From: an uncultured Myxococcales bacterium
GTDB lineage: Bacteria > Myxococcota > Myxococcia > Myxococcales > Myxococcaceae
Assembly (NCBI GenBank): GCA_937980205.1
Contig: CALJKW010000025.1
Coordinates: forward strand, 1-64,000
Reading direction: 5' to 3'
DNA: 64,000 nt
A program made the translations under genes and the position numbers. This document shows, in pieces, positions 15,070-24,784 of this stretch (its first letter is position 1; every line of letters starts with the position of its first letter). The notes under the pieces were generated by a model. That model was not told where the DNA came from, searched no databases, and saw nothing but the letters and a program-made list of their open reading frames with translations.

Positions 15070-18000
15070 TCAGCGGGACGGGGACTGGGACGCGCTCGCG
15101 GCAGGCGCCGCCGCCGCTGCCATACCCAGGTAGACCTCGAGCCACGTCACGTACGCTCGCCACGGCCCTCTCGGCTTCTTCAGCAGCACCTCGTGCGCCT
15201 GCACGAGCCGAGGCTCGAGCTCGAACGGCAGCGGCGCGTTCAGCTGCGCGGCGAAGAGCAGGGTGTCGAGCTGGCTCACGTCGATGTCTGCGTGCGTCTT
15301 TCCCACGTATTCGTCGGCGTGCTCGAGCGCCTCGCCCAGCCAGCGCGCCGCTTCCTTGGGGTCTCTTCGCTCGACCGCGTTCTCCGCCAGCCTCAGCTCC
15401 GACAGCGCCAGCGCCTTGAGGTCCGCATCGCTCTGCAGCTCTGCCAGCTGCTCGGCGATGAGCGAGTGCCGCAGCTCCAGCGAAGGCCTGGCGGCCTCCG
15501 GTCTTCCCAGCATGAGCTCCGCGTTCGCTCGCAGCCCCGCTTCGATGAGCCGGTAGCCCCGCTGCGTCTGCTCGGGCGTGTGGTGCGCCCAGGCGTTGTG
15601 AATCTCTTTCGGCTCGAACCGCTCGAGCTCCTCCAGCGCCCGCTGCGGCTGCTTCGCCCCGAGCGCCGACGCCGCCCTCGCCAGGTGCAGCACCGGCTGC
15701 TCTCCCGGCACCTGCCCGTACAGCTCGAGCGCCCGCTCGAAGTTGCCTGCCGCCAGGTTGCACAGCGCCGCGCGGTCGAGCACCAGCGGGCGGTACTTCT
15801 CGAGCCACGGCTTCGCCGGCACCATCGCCAGCGCCGCGTCCGCCGCCTTCACCGCGTCCTGCTCGCGCCCCACGTGCAGGAGCGACCGCGCGCGGGCCAG
15901 CGACACCGCGAGCCCCGCGGCGTTGTCGACGTAGGGCAGCCGGTCGCGCGCCTCGAGCGAGGCCAGGGCGAGGTGATAGTTGCCGACCTGCGTCTGCAGC
16001 AGCCCCAGCGCGCCGTGCAGCATCGCCTCGTAACGCACGTTGCGGCCGGCGAGCTCCAGCGCCACGCGGTAGTACCGGTTCGCGCGCTCTGCCGCCGCGC
16101 GGTCGGCGCTCTGCAGGAACCTCTCGTGCTGAATGGCTCCGTAGAGGGCCTGCGCCTCGGTTCGGCCCTTGAGCTTCGGCCATTCGGCGCGCAGCTCCTG
16201 GATCGCGGCCCTCGCGGTCTGCGCGTGCTCTTCGCCCGTCAGCGTCGGCAGCTTCCGCGCCAGCGCGTACGCCGTCACGAAGCGCCTGAGCAGCTCGGCC
16301 TTGTCCTTCGCGTCGGTGGTGATTTCGCGGGCGGCCGCCTCGGGGTCCACGTCCGCCCGGATGCGCATGTTCATCGCCTCGATGGCCGCCTCGAGCGAGC
16401 CGGTGCGCTTCACCACCGCGTCGAAGTCGGCCCGCGCGGCGTCGCGCCGCTGCCGCGCCCTGCGCCGGTACGCGCGGCCCAGCAGCGCGCGGCGGTAGAG
16501 CCGCTCGGCCCGGCGATATTCCTCCGAGCCGCGCGGCACGTCGTCGATGTAGGCGTTCGCGAGCCGCTCGAGCAGGCCGTCGGCGCCGAGCTCCGCGGCG
16601 TGCTCCACGCCGTCCTGCACCACCGCCTGGCGGCGCCTGGGCAGCGTCTGCTCTTCGTAGAACGCGATGACCGCGTCGCGCAGCTCGCGCGGCGGCCGCT
16701 CTTCGTTGATGGCGTTGAGCTTTCGCCCGAGCTGCAGCGCGAACGCGTACTCCGAGTCCGGCGGCTCGCTCTCGAGCGCCTTCGCGGCCGCCGCGTCGGC
16801 CTCGGCGACGGGGCGCCCGCGCAGCAGCGTGCGCACCGCCGCCCGCGCGAAGTCGAGCTGGTCTTCCGGCGGGAAGGCGGGGCTCTTCGACAGCGTGCGC
16901 GCGACGTCGACCAGCGCGTCGCGGTCGTCGAGCTGGCGATACAGCCCGTCCGCGCGCTCGTAGAACGCCTCGAGCACCGCCCGCGGGGTGCGCTCGGCCG
17001 CGGCGATGTCCGCGCGCGCGGCCTCGAGCTCGGCCCGCGCGCCGCCGTAGTCGCTCTCGGCCTCGAGCAGCTCGCTCTTCACGATGTGCCGCATCACCTC
17101 GGCGCCGTGGCTCGGCCCGGGCTTGCTCAGCGCGTCGATGCGCCTCTTCACCGCGTCGCGAAAGTCGTCGGACATGCGGCCGCGCTCGCGCTCGCGCATC
17201 GCCTTGCGGTGCGCGGTGAGCGTGACGAGCGGCTCGGCGAGGCCTTCGGTGCCCGGCTCGTCCACCGCGCGCATTCCCTCTGCGTAGAAGCGCGCTGCCT
17301 CGTACTCCTCGAAGCCCAGGTGCAGCTGCGCGAGCCGCATCATCACCATGCGCCGCGCGCGCGGCCGCGCCTCGCGCTGCAGGCGCTGCTGGTAGAGCAA
17401 GAGCCGGTCGGCCCTCGAGCCCGCGGTGGCGATCTCGGCGTTGAGGCGCTTCGCGTCCCACTCCGAGGGCACCTGGCCGTCGAGCGGCAGCTGGTAGACG
17501 TCGAGCGACTGGCCCCGCTGGCACGTCGTCACGAGCGCCGTCGTGCCCGGCGCGGGGTACTGGCAGCTGAAGCGCTCGCTGGTGAGCTGCTGCGGAATCG
17601 ACGCGGTCGCCACGGCCGGCGCGTCGTCCTGCGCGCTGGGGAAGGGGACGCGGAAGAGGACTCCGCGGTCGCTGGCGTCGATGGTGCCGTCTCCGCTCGA
17701 GTCGGTGAAGAACTGCACCACGTAGAGCCACTTGCCGTCGCGCGAGAGCTGCGGCTGTCCGGTGAGGCCCGGCAGCTGGACGTCGAGCGGCACCGGCTGC
17801 GCGTTCAGCACGTCGAGCCGAATCGCTTCGAGGCGCTTGGCCGCGCGCGCCGCGAAGCCGGGTCCGACGTTCTGGGCGGCGCGCTCGGTCGGCACGTACA
17901 CGAGCCACCGCCCGTCCGGAGACAGCGATGGTCCGGTGAGGTTGCGCTCGAGGAACTTCCGCGCGGTGAGCTTCTTGCCCAGGGTCACCTTCATGAGCCT

Positions 18001-18450
18001 CAGGTCGCTCTCGATGGACGGCCGCACCACGAGCGCGATGTTGCTCGCATCCATCCACTCGGCCTGCAGCGCGCTGTCGTCGTCCTCGAGGCAGCGGCGC
18101 TCGGCGGCGGCGGGCAGGTCGCGAATGCAGAGCTGGCCGCTCGCCCGCTCGCGGAACGAGATGTACAGGAGCCACTTCCCGTCGGGGCTGATGCGCGGCC
18201 AGGTGACGTCGGCGCCCTCGTCGAAGAGCAGCCGCTCGCGGCCCTGCTCGATGTCCTGCCGGTAGATCTCCGTCGCCACGAAGCGGTTCGAGACGAAGAT
18301 GAGCGACTTCCCGTCGGGCTCGACCTGGCCGAGGAACTGGTCTCCGACGCCGACGGTGAGCCGCTGGGGGCGGCGCACGCCGTCCTGATCGTCTTCCTGC
18401 GCGAAGGCGGTCGTGGCGATCAGCGCGAGGAGGGCGAGCCGCTTCAGCAC
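15070..18450 (-). CDS. exported TolB-like propeller and TPR-repeat protein
   Basis: An 1,126-aa protein with a cleavable-looking signal peptide (LALLALIATTAFAQ). The first ~330 residues contain TolB/WD40-like blades such as ISPDGKWLLYISF, LSPDGRWLVYVP and LSRDGKWLYVVQFF. The remaining ~750 residues are helical and Arg/Ala/Glu-rich with degenerate TPR units (for example NYHLALASLEARDRL, NFERALELYGQVPGE). It likely acts as a periplasmic scaffold; no enzyme motif is visible. The GTG start lies within the last codons of the upstream lipoprotein gene (7-nt overlap), placing it in the YdbH-like operon. Confidence 0.88.
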   Translation of the reverse strand: MLKRLALLALIATTAFAQEDDQDGVRRPQRLTVGVGDQFLGQVEPDGKSLIFVSNRFVATEIYRQDIEQGRERLLFDEGADVTWPRISPDGKWLLYISFRERASGQLCIRDLPAAAERRCLEDDDSALQAEWMDASNIALVVRPSIESDLRLMKVTLGKKLTARKFLERNLTGPSLSPDGRWLVYVPTERAAQNVGPGFAARAAKRLEAIRLDVLNAQPVPLDVQLPGLTGQPQLSRDGKWLYVVQFFTDSSGDGTIDASDRGVLFRVPFPSAQDDAPAVATASIPQQLTSERFSCQYPAPGTTALVTTCQRGQSLDVYQLPLDGQVPSEWDAKRLNAEIATAGSRADRLLLYQQRLQREARPRARRMVMMRLAQLHLGFEEYEAARFYAEGMRAVDEPGTEGLAEPLVTLTAHRKAMRERERGRMSDDFRDAVKRRIDALSKPGPSHGAEVMRHIVKSELLEAESDYGGARAELEAARADIAAAERTPRAVLEAFYERADGLYRQLDDRDALVDVARTLSKSPAFPPEDQLDFARAAVRTLLRGRPVAEADAAAAKALESEPPDSEYAFALQLGRKLNAINEERPPRELRDAVIAFYEEQTLPRRRQAVVQDGVEHAAELGADGLLERLANAYIDDVPRGSEEYRRAERLYRRALLGRAYRRRARQRRDAARADFDAVVKRTGSLEAAIEAMNMRIRADVDPEAAAREITTDAKDKAELLRRFVTAYALARKLPTLTGEEHAQTARAAIQELRAEWPKLKGRTEAQALYGAIQHERFLQSADRAAAERANRYYRVALELAGRNVRYEAMLHGALGLLQTQVGNYHLALASLEARDRLPYVDNAAGLAVSLARARSLLHVGREQDAVKAADAALAMVPAKPWLEKYRPLVLDRAALCNLAAGNFERALELYGQVPGEQPVLHLARAASALGAKQPQRALEELERFEPKEIHNAWAHHTPEQTQRGYRLIEAGLRANAELMLGRPEAARPSLELRHSLIAEQLAELQSDADLKALALSELRLAENAVERRDPKEAARWLGEALEHADEYVGKTHADIDVSQLDTLLFAAQLNAPLPFELEPRLVQAHEVLLKKPRGPWRAYVTWLEVYLGMAAAAAPAASASQSPSR

Positions 18451-18962
18451 TTCTTCTCACCCCACGTGCCGTCCTCGCGCTGCACCCAGCCGCCGCAGAC
18501 GACTCCCAAGAGGTGCCGCTTGTGCCACTCGCGCCTGAGGGCCTCTGCGTCGGCGTTGGGCTTCTGCTGCCGCATCCACGCCCACAGGCCGAGCCGCGCC
18601 TTGTTCACGCGGTCGACGAGCGCCTGGTCGTCCTGCCGCAGGCCGCGGCGGCACTCCTTCGTCTCGGCGAGCAGGCCGTCGAGGCCCTCTCCGATGCAGT
18701 GCCGGCGCAACAGGTCGTCGATGCGATCGGCGGGCGTCGCGTCGAGGTTCTCGACCAGCGGAGGCGGCCGCACCCCCAGCGCCTCGAGCTGATCAGGCGT
18801 CAGCGGCACCGGCGCCGGCGTCATGCCCGCGCGGTACAGCCGCCGCTCGAGCTCCTCGAAGTCGCCGGCGGCCTGCTCTTCGAGCGCCGTCGCGCGGTCG
18901 ACCATGACGATCTCCGGAGCACGGATGCAGGCGGCGAAGAGCAGGAGCAGGAACCAGCGCAC
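18444..18962 (-). CDS. YdbL-like (DUF1318) lipoprotein
   Basis: A 172-aa lipoprotein: MRWFLLLLFAACIRAPEI has a signal peptide ending in a lipobox Cys (residue 12). The segment PEIVMVDRATALEEQAAGDF after the Cys is reminiscent of small YnbE-type lipoproteins. The C-terminal part, LVDRVNKARLGLWAWM to VVCGGWVQREDGTW, matches the pattern of E. coli YdbL (LVNEVNAAR...G-WLQ). YdbL and YnbE are encoded with the AsmA-family protein YdbH in E. coli, and here the AsmA/YdbH-like gene lies 27 bp upstream. I infer a combined YnbE/YdbL-like function; confidence in the gene is high, in the homology moderate. Confidence 0.8.
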   Translation of the reverse strand: MRWFLLLLFAACIRAPEIVMVDRATALEEQAAGDFEELERRLYRAGMTPAPVPLTPDQLEALGVRPPPLVENLDATPADRIDDLLRRHCIGEGLDGLLAETKECRRGLRQDDQALVDRVNKARLGLWAWMRQQKPNADAEALRREWHKRHLLGVVCGGWVQREDGTWGEKKC

Positions 18963-18989
18963 GGGGCCGCGCAGTCTGCCACGCCTCGC

Positions 18990-21900
18990 TCACTCCGGCA
19001 GCGAGACCGACGACAGCGCGCGGCTCACCAGCGGGCCGACGGGGATGCCGCGCACGTCATCCACTTTCAGCAGGCGCGCGGCTCCGCCGAAGGAGATCTT
19101 CATGCTCGCGAAGCCGTGGTCGAACACCAGGCGCAGGTGGTCGGGGTAGCCGATGGTCAGCGCGTTGCGGATGCGGTTGAGCGAGGGGTCGAGGTGCTGC
19201 GGGTCCTGGATGTCGAGCAGGTCGCGCAGGTGCTGCGTGCCGATGCGCAGGATCTCGGCGCGGCCGTTCACGCTGCGGTCCTTCGCCGAGATGACGAGCG
19301 CCGCGTTGCCGTCGAACGGCTCGCCGCGCGACGACTGCACGCCGGTCGCGCGCACGTGCGCCTCGAGCGTCGTCGCCTTTCCCTGCAGGTCGAGCATGCA
19401 CTGGCCGGTCACGCGGCCGCCGCGAATTCCGAGCTCGAGCTGGCTCAGCGCCACCACGTTCTGCTCGATGGCGAGGTTGCCCGCGAACGGCGCGATGACG
19501 CCGTACTCGGTCGAGATGCGCTCCGCGGTGATGAAGCTGTTCTGGGACAGCAGCGGGTGCTGGTCCGCGTAGCGCAGCATCGAGTACGGGTTCGCGTCGA
19601 TCTCCCGTGTGAGCCTCAGGCCGTCGTCGCCGAGCTCGACGCTCTCGTTGATGACCACCTCGCCCTCCAGGTTCTCGACCTCGACGTCGCTGTCGGGCAG
19701 CTTCACGGAGACGCCTTTGAGCCTCAGCTTCGACCGCGTGCGGAACATCTCGAGGTCCGGCGACGCGACGCGGAACGCGAGGTCGACCTCGCCGCGCCCT
19801 TCGTAGAGGTCGGGCAGCTTCAGGGCGCCCAGGTCCTGCTTGAAGTTGCCGCGCAGCGCGAGCTGCCGGCGCTGGTTGGTGAGGTCGAGGTTGCCCCTGA
19901 GCGCGAGCGTGGTCTTCGTCTCGGGGCTCGTCAGCTCGACGTTCGTGAGCTTGACGACGCCGCCCAGACGACCATCGCCAGAGAGCGACAGCGTCACGTT
20001 CTTCACCGGCACCGGCAGAGGGGCGGGCCGCTGCTCGAGGGTCGCCGCGTCGAGCCGCTGCGCGAGCGTGAGGGCTCCGCCGTTCAGGCTCGCCGTGAGG
20101 TCCTGCGCGACGTTCGTGGCGATGACGCGCTTCTCGCCGAGCAGCAGCACGAGCCGCTCGAGCTCGAGCGTGCTGTGGACGCTGCGCCTCGGGCCGTCGG
20201 TCTTCAGCTCGGCGCGCCACTTGAGCTGCGGCACCACGGCGCCGCGGCCGTCCGCGTTCCAGCGGAAGCCGGAGAGGTCGAGCGCCGCGGTGCCGTCGAA
20301 GCCGCCCGTCTCTTCGGGAGCCTTCGCGAGGCGCAGCTCGCCGGCGCTGGTGACGCCTTCGACGACGCCGCTCAGCACGCCGTCGATGAGGAACGTGCCC
20401 TGCAGCTTCGAGGTGTCGAGCGCGGGAGAGACCTTCAGCGCGGCGAGCAGCGGCCCGGCGCCCTCGGCGTCCTTCACCGAGCCCTCGAGCTTCGTGGCGA
20501 GCACGCGCTTCTTACCGTCCCACGCGAGCGCCGTGGTGAGCGACAGCTTCGGGCCCGCCTTCGTGGAGACGCTCGCGTTCATCATGAGCTTCCGCCGGTT
20601 CACCATCGCGGTCGCCGAGACGTGCTGCGCGCCGAGGTCCTTCTCGGCCGTGCGCAGCCCGGACAGCTTCAGCTCGGCTTCGCCTTCGTGCTGCAGCACG
20701 TCACCCTTCGAGTGCACGGTGAGCGTGAGGTCCCTGCCCTCGAGCGGGTCGAGGCTGATGCGCGGCATCGCGAGCGTCGTGCGGTGCTCGACGTGAGGGA
20801 AGTCGGACCCGAGCCGGGTGACACGGCCCGTGGAGTCGGCGACGGCCGCGAGCGGTGCCCACGCGGGGCCGATGATGCCCAGCTCCGGAGCGTCGAGGTG
20901 GTACGTGTAGCCGACCTCGTCGACCCCCTTCGTCGCGTCGAGGGTGAGGTGCAGCTTGCCGAGGTCGACCTCGGCCTTCGCGGAGCCCGTCTTCTGCGTG
21001 GGGTCGGCGTCGTGGACCGAGAGCTCCAGCTTCAGCGGCGCGTCCAGCCGCTTCGGCACGCGGAGCCTTCCGGCGGTGAGGCCCGCGGTGAACGAGAACG
21101 GCCCGCGCTGGGGCAGCGGCGCGGTGAGGTCGAGGTGGACGGTCTCGGCCGAGGCGGCGGCCGCGGTGACCGAGGCGAGCGTCAGCTTCGCCTGCACGTC
21201 GCCGGCGACGCGGGCGAGCGAGGCCGGCGCGGGCACGAGCTTGCGCCCGTGAAGCTCGAGCTCGCCCGAGGGCAGCCGCACGTCCGGCGTCACGGCGCGC
21301 TCGAAGCCGAGGGTCGCGTCGATGACTTGCGGCTGCGCGGTGAGGTCGAGCTTCACGCTCCCCACCTCGTACGGAGCGAGCTTCACCTGCGTCGCCGTCA
21401 CGTTCGCCTTCAGCGTGCCGGTCGGCACTGCGGTGAGCGTCACGTTCTCGCCGGCGAGGTGCAGCTCGCCGTCTTCGAGCGTGAACGGGACGGTGCCCGC
21501 GGGCAGCAGCGCGAGCACGGGGGCCAGGCGCGCGTCGGCGGTGCCGCGCGTGAGCACCGGCGGAACGTTCGGGTCGTCGGGCAGCACCAGCGCGCCTTCG
21601 AGGTTCGCGACGCCGGCGAGGCGCGAGGGCTCGACGTCGACGAGCACGCGGTGCTGATCAGGCTCGAACCGGGCGCGGGCCTTGGCGCGGAGCAGGTCTT
21701 TCACCGGCAACGCCGGCAGGTCGACCGCGTCGGCCTCGAGGGACACCACGGCCTCGGTCGAGGTGAGGTCGGCGTCGAGCAGCAGCTTCACCGTGGCCTG
21801 CTGCTCGGCGCGCGCGAGCTTCAGCTCACCGGGGCCGAGCGTGACGTGCACCTTCCAGTTGGGCCCGTCAGCGTCGGTCTGCGCGGTGAGCGAGAGCCCG

Positions 21901-22373
21901 GCGACCGAAGTCTTCTCGCGCGGCATGTCGACCGAGACGTCCGTCACCTCGACGCGAGAGACGGGGGCCGGGCCGTGCATCAGGTCGGCGAGCTGCCGGG
22001 AGAGGCCGGACGTCGGCGGCTCGGGCTCGGCAGCGGGCTTCGGGACGATGGTGACGGCGACGCCGCGGGCCGTCACCGCCTCGATTCGGGGCAGGTCGAA
22101 CAGCGACCAGGTGACGTCGAGGTTCTCGAGGCGGACGAGCTCGGGGATGACGAAGCCCTCGACGCGCAGACCCGAGAGCCCGCGCAGCTTCGCGACGCGG
22201 TAGTCGAGCTGCTCGTAGCCGCTCGCGGCGCGGACGCGGGCCTTCACCCACGGGTGGTCGAGGTTCGTCAGCACGACCACCGCCGCCAGCACGGCGAGCA
22301 GCAGCAGACCGACCGCGCCGAGGGCGACGCGCAGGACGATGCGGCCGAGCCGCCGCCGAGGGGGAGCTTCCAT
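18990..22373 (-). CDS. AsmA-superfamily, YdbH-like envelope protein
   Basis: A 1,127-aa protein with one N-terminal membrane helix (IVLRVALGAVGLLLLAVLAAVVVL, residues about 12-35 in part) and a long periplasmic region made of short alternating beta strands. The start of the soluble part (LDYRVAKLRGLSGLRVEGFVI) is AsmA-like, and the C-terminus (LELGIRGGRVTGQCMLDLQG) resembles the YdbH/DctA-like domain. AsmA-like proteins form grooved bridges that carry phospholipids between membranes in E. coli. With a YdbL-like lipoprotein next door, that role is the best guess here. Larger than E. coli YdbH (879 aa). Confidence 0.85.
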   Translation of the reverse strand: MEAPPRRRLGRIVLRVALGAVGLLLLAVLAAVVVLTNLDHPWVKARVRAASGYEQLDYRVAKLRGLSGLRVEGFVIPELVRLENLDVTWSLFDLPRIEAVTARGVAVTIVPKPAAEPEPPTSGLSRQLADLMHGPAPVSRVEVTDVSVDMPREKTSVAGLSLTAQTDADGPNWKVHVTLGPGELKLARAEQQATVKLLLDADLTSTEAVVSLEADAVDLPALPVKDLLRAKARARFEPDQHRVLVDVEPSRLAGVANLEGALVLPDDPNVPPVLTRGTADARLAPVLALLPAGTVPFTLEDGELHLAGENVTLTAVPTGTLKANVTATQVKLAPYEVGSVKLDLTAQPQVIDATLGFERAVTPDVRLPSGELELHGRKLVPAPASLARVAGDVQAKLTLASVTAAAASAETVHLDLTAPLPQRGPFSFTAGLTAGRLRVPKRLDAPLKLELSVHDADPTQKTGSAKAEVDLGKLHLTLDATKGVDEVGYTYHLDAPELGIIGPAWAPLAAVADSTGRVTRLGSDFPHVEHRTTLAMPRISLDPLEGRDLTLTVHSKGDVLQHEGEAELKLSGLRTAEKDLGAQHVSATAMVNRRKLMMNASVSTKAGPKLSLTTALAWDGKKRVLATKLEGSVKDAEGAGPLLAALKVSPALDTSKLQGTFLIDGVLSGVVEGVTSAGELRLAKAPEETGGFDGTAALDLSGFRWNADGRGAVVPQLKWRAELKTDGPRRSVHSTLELERLVLLLGEKRVIATNVAQDLTASLNGGALTLAQRLDAATLEQRPAPLPVPVKNVTLSLSGDGRLGGVVKLTNVELTSPETKTTLALRGNLDLTNQRRQLALRGNFKQDLGALKLPDLYEGRGEVDLAFRVASPDLEMFRTRSKLRLKGVSVKLPDSDVEVENLEGEVVINESVELGDDGLRLTREIDANPYSMLRYADQHPLLSQNSFITAERISTEYGVIAPFAGNLAIEQNVVALSQLELGIRGGRVTGQCMLDLQGKATTLEAHVRATGVQSSRGEPFDGNAALVISAKDRSVNGRAEILRIGTQHLRDLLDIQDPQHLDPSLNRIRNALTIGYPDHLRLVFDHGFASMKISFGGAARLLKVDDVRGIPVGPLVSRALSSVSLPE

Positions 22374-22404
22374 CTGCGATGAAGAGACTTACTTCAGCTG
22401 GGCG

Positions 22405-23199
22405 TCAGAGGTGCTCGATGAGCTCTCGCACCGTCTCTCCGACGACGGGGTCGGTGGCGAGGGCCCCGAGCTTCGGCTCGAGCCGCGACAGCACCTCGGC
22501 CGACGCCCGCGCCGAGCGCTGGTGCGTCGCCATCGCCTCGGCCATGTCGCGCGCCACGAGCCGCGCGGTGCGCGCGAGCAGGTTCGACATGGTGTCGTTC
22601 GCCTCGCGGGCGCTCCTCGCCACGGTCCCCACCAGGTGCGCGAGCGTGGGCCGGCACGTCACCTCGGGGTGCGAGAGCAGCTCGACGACGAAGGGCAGCG
22701 CCACCGGCGTCGCGTCGCACAGGCTCTTGTTGAGCGCGATGCGCTCGGAGACCTCTTCCGCGGCGCGCGCCGCGACGCCGGGCTCGGTGGCGGCGCACCG
22801 CCCGAGCGCGAGCGCGAGCGGTGCGGCGGAGCCCAGCGCGTCCTCCAGCTCCCACCAGCGCACCTGCAAGAGCCCCGGGAGGTTGACCGGGTGGCGCGGC
22901 GGCTCGGGAGCGTCGCGGCCGTCGTCCTTCGCGCCGTAGGGCTCGAGCAGCAGCGGCAGCGGCCGCGAGGAGTCGCCGTCGCGCCGCACCAGCGGTCGGC
23001 GGAGGAGCGGGGTCGTGTCCGGCGCAGGCGACACGGCCGAGAAGCCCATGAAGGTGCGGCCGAGCTCCAGCGCGCGCGCGTCCCGGCGGGCGAAGGCGGC
23101 GGCGGCCGCGAGCTCGCCGGTGTAGCGAAGCGTCTCCTCGCAGAAGCCGCCCTCGGGCAGCTGGAAGACGAAGGTGAAGGTCCACGCGTCGGCGGCCAT
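22405..23199 (-). CDS. hypothetical helical-repeat protein, first gene of YdbH-like operon
   Basis: About 264 aa from ATG 23199 (MAADAWTF); an in-frame start further upstream adds a basic, unlikely extension. The N-terminal half is mixed (FTFVFQLPEGGFCEETLRYTG). The C-terminal half (about 150-264) looks like HEAT/ARM helical repeats (ALPFVVELLSHPEVTCRPTL and LVGTVARSAREANDTM). No signal peptide or membrane segment, so cytoplasmic. It ends 31 bp before the YdbH-like gene on the same strand and is divergent from mgtE across 125 bp. I do not recognise a family. Confidence 0.8.
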   Translation of the reverse strand: MAADAWTFTFVFQLPEGGFCEETLRYTGELAAAAAFARRDARALELGRTFMGFSAVSPAPDTTPLLRRPLVRRDGDSSRPLPLLLEPYGAKDDGRDAPEPPRHPVNLPGLLQVRWWELEDALGSAAPLALALGRCAATEPGVAARAAEEVSERIALNKSLCDATPVALPFVVELLSHPEVTCRPTLAHLVGTVARSAREANDTMSNLLARTARLVARDMAEAMATHQRSARASAEVLSRLEPKLGALATDPVVGETVRELIEHL

Positions 23200-23324
23200 G
23201 GTCGCTCGGGCGAGAAGATGCCCTGCCTTCGCCTTCGAGTCGCGCCTTTGCGGCGGCAGGCGCAACAAGACGCTGGTACGCGACGCGCAGCTTTAGTCAG
23301 GTGCCGCCCGCGAAAGGAGACCGG

Positions 23325-24722
23325 ATGAGCGCCACCACGGAGGAAGCTCCGCCGAAGAGCGCAGTGCCCATCGCCGACCTCACCGAGGTCGACCGCGCGC
23401 TCCGGCGCGGCGGAGAGCGCCTGCGCGAGGCGTTGCGGAAGGTCAGGCCCGCCGATGTCGGGCGAGACCTCGCGCGGCGCACGCCGGAGAAGGCGGCGCG
23501 CATTCTCGAGTCCGTCGACGAGCGGCGGGCCGCGGCCATCTTGCGCGCCGCGAACCCGACGGCCGCGGCGCGCGCGCTGCAGGCGTTCGACCCGCAGCGG
23601 TCGGCGCGCGTGCTCGCCTTCCTGCCGACGGAGCAGCAAGTGGCGGTTCTGGCGCTCCTGGACGCAGAGCTGCGCGCGCGCATCGAGAGCGCGCTCGCGC
23701 CGGACGAGCGGGCGGCGGTCGAGCGGAGCCTCGCGTTCGACGAGTTCGCGGTCGGGCGCCTGATGACGCCGAAGATCTGGACCTGCCCCGCGGGCGCGAC
23801 CGCCGGCGACGCGATGGCGCGGCTGCGCGCCGCGAGCGCGGACATCGAGGTGGCGGTGAACTGCTACGTCACGCGCGACGGGAAGCTGGTGGGCGTGGTG
23901 CCGCTGCGCGAGCTGGCCATCGCGGACGCGACGCGGCTGGTCGACGACCTGATGACGAGGGACGTCATCGCGGTGCGGGAAGACTCGAGCCGCTCCGACG
24001 CGGCGGAGATCATCCAGACGCACGACTTTCTCTCGCTGCCGGTGGTGGGCAGCGACGGCGCGCTGCTCGGCGCCGTTCGCGTCGACGACCTGCTCGACAC
24101 CGCGCTGTCGAAGCTGTCGACGGGCACGCTCAACCAGGGCGGCGTCTCGGGCAACGTGGTCGGCTCGACGCCGTACTTCCTCGTGCCGCTGTGGAAGGTG
24201 GTGCGCAGCCGGCTGACGTGGCTGGTGCTGCTGTTCGTCGCGGAGACCGCGACCGGCACGGTGCTGCGCGCCTTCGAAGACGAGCTGGCGAAGGTGGTGG
24301 CGCTGTCGTTCTTCGTGCCGCTGCTCATCGGGACGGGCGGCAACGCGGGGGCGCAGACGGTCTCGACCGTCATCCGCGCCCTGGCGCTCGCCGAGGTGCG
24401 GGTGGGCGACGTGCTGCGCGTGATGGGACGCGAGATGACCGCGGGGCTCTTGCTGGGCCTGTTGCTCGGGCTGATCGCCTACGGGCGCGCGATGTTGTGG
24501 GGCGTCGGCCCCGACCTCGCCCTGTGCGTCGCGCTCACCATCGTGGTCGTCGTCCTCTGGGCGAACACCGTCGGCTCGCTGGTGCCGATGTTCGCGCAGA
24601 AGGTCGGCATCGACCCGACCGTCGTCTCGGCGCCGCTCATCACGACGCTGGTCGACGCGAGCGGCCTCTTCATCTACTTCTCCGTCGCGCATCTCACCGT
24701 GGCGCAGCTCGCGGGCAGTTGA
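23325..24722 (+). CDS. mgtE: magnesium transporter MgtE
   Basis: A 465-aa channel-type Mg2+ transporter of the inner membrane. The N domain (about 15-135) has the helical ARILESVDERRAAAILRA-type repeats. Two CBS domains follow (LMTPKIWTCPAG and LMTRDVIAVRED). The C-terminal membrane domain of five helices carries the signature PLLIGTGGNAGAQTVSTVIR and the pore Asp in ITTLVDASGL. The start is fixed by AAGGAG (23314-23319) five bases before the ATG. MgtE is gated by intracellular Mg2+ through its N and CBS domains. The gene is monocistronic-looking. Confidence 0.96.
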   Translation: MSATTEEAPPKSAVPIADLTEVDRALRRGGERLREALRKVRPADVGRDLARRTPEKAARILESVDERRAAAILRAANPTAAARALQAFDPQRSARVLAFLPTEQQVAVLALLDAELRARIESALAPDERAAVERSLAFDEFAVGRLMTPKIWTCPAGATAGDAMARLRAASADIEVAVNCYVTRDGKLVGVVPLRELAIADATRLVDDLMTRDVIAVREDSSRSDAAEIIQTHDFLSLPVVGSDGALLGAVRVDDLLDTALSKLSTGTLNQGGVSGNVVGSTPYFLVPLWKVVRSRLTWLVLLFVAETATGTVLRAFEDELAKVVALSFFVPLLIGTGGNAGAQTVSTVIRALALAEVRVGDVLRVMGREMTAGLLLGLLLGLIAYGRAMLWGVGPDLALCVALTIVVVVLWANTVGSLVPMFAQKVGIDPTVVSAPLITTLVDASGLFIYFSVAHLTVAQLAGS

Positions 24723-24784
24723 GCGGAACCTGTCGAGGTCTCGACGCGCACGTCGGAGCCCGTTCGCGGCGTAACATCAGGGGC

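Noticed and set aside
15193..22382. Very long plus-strand open frames (over 1,100 codons) opposite the YdbH-like operon
   Set aside because: Arg/Ala/Val-rich composition and lack of any domain; they are antisense shadows produced by the high-GC third-position bias of the real minus-strand genes.
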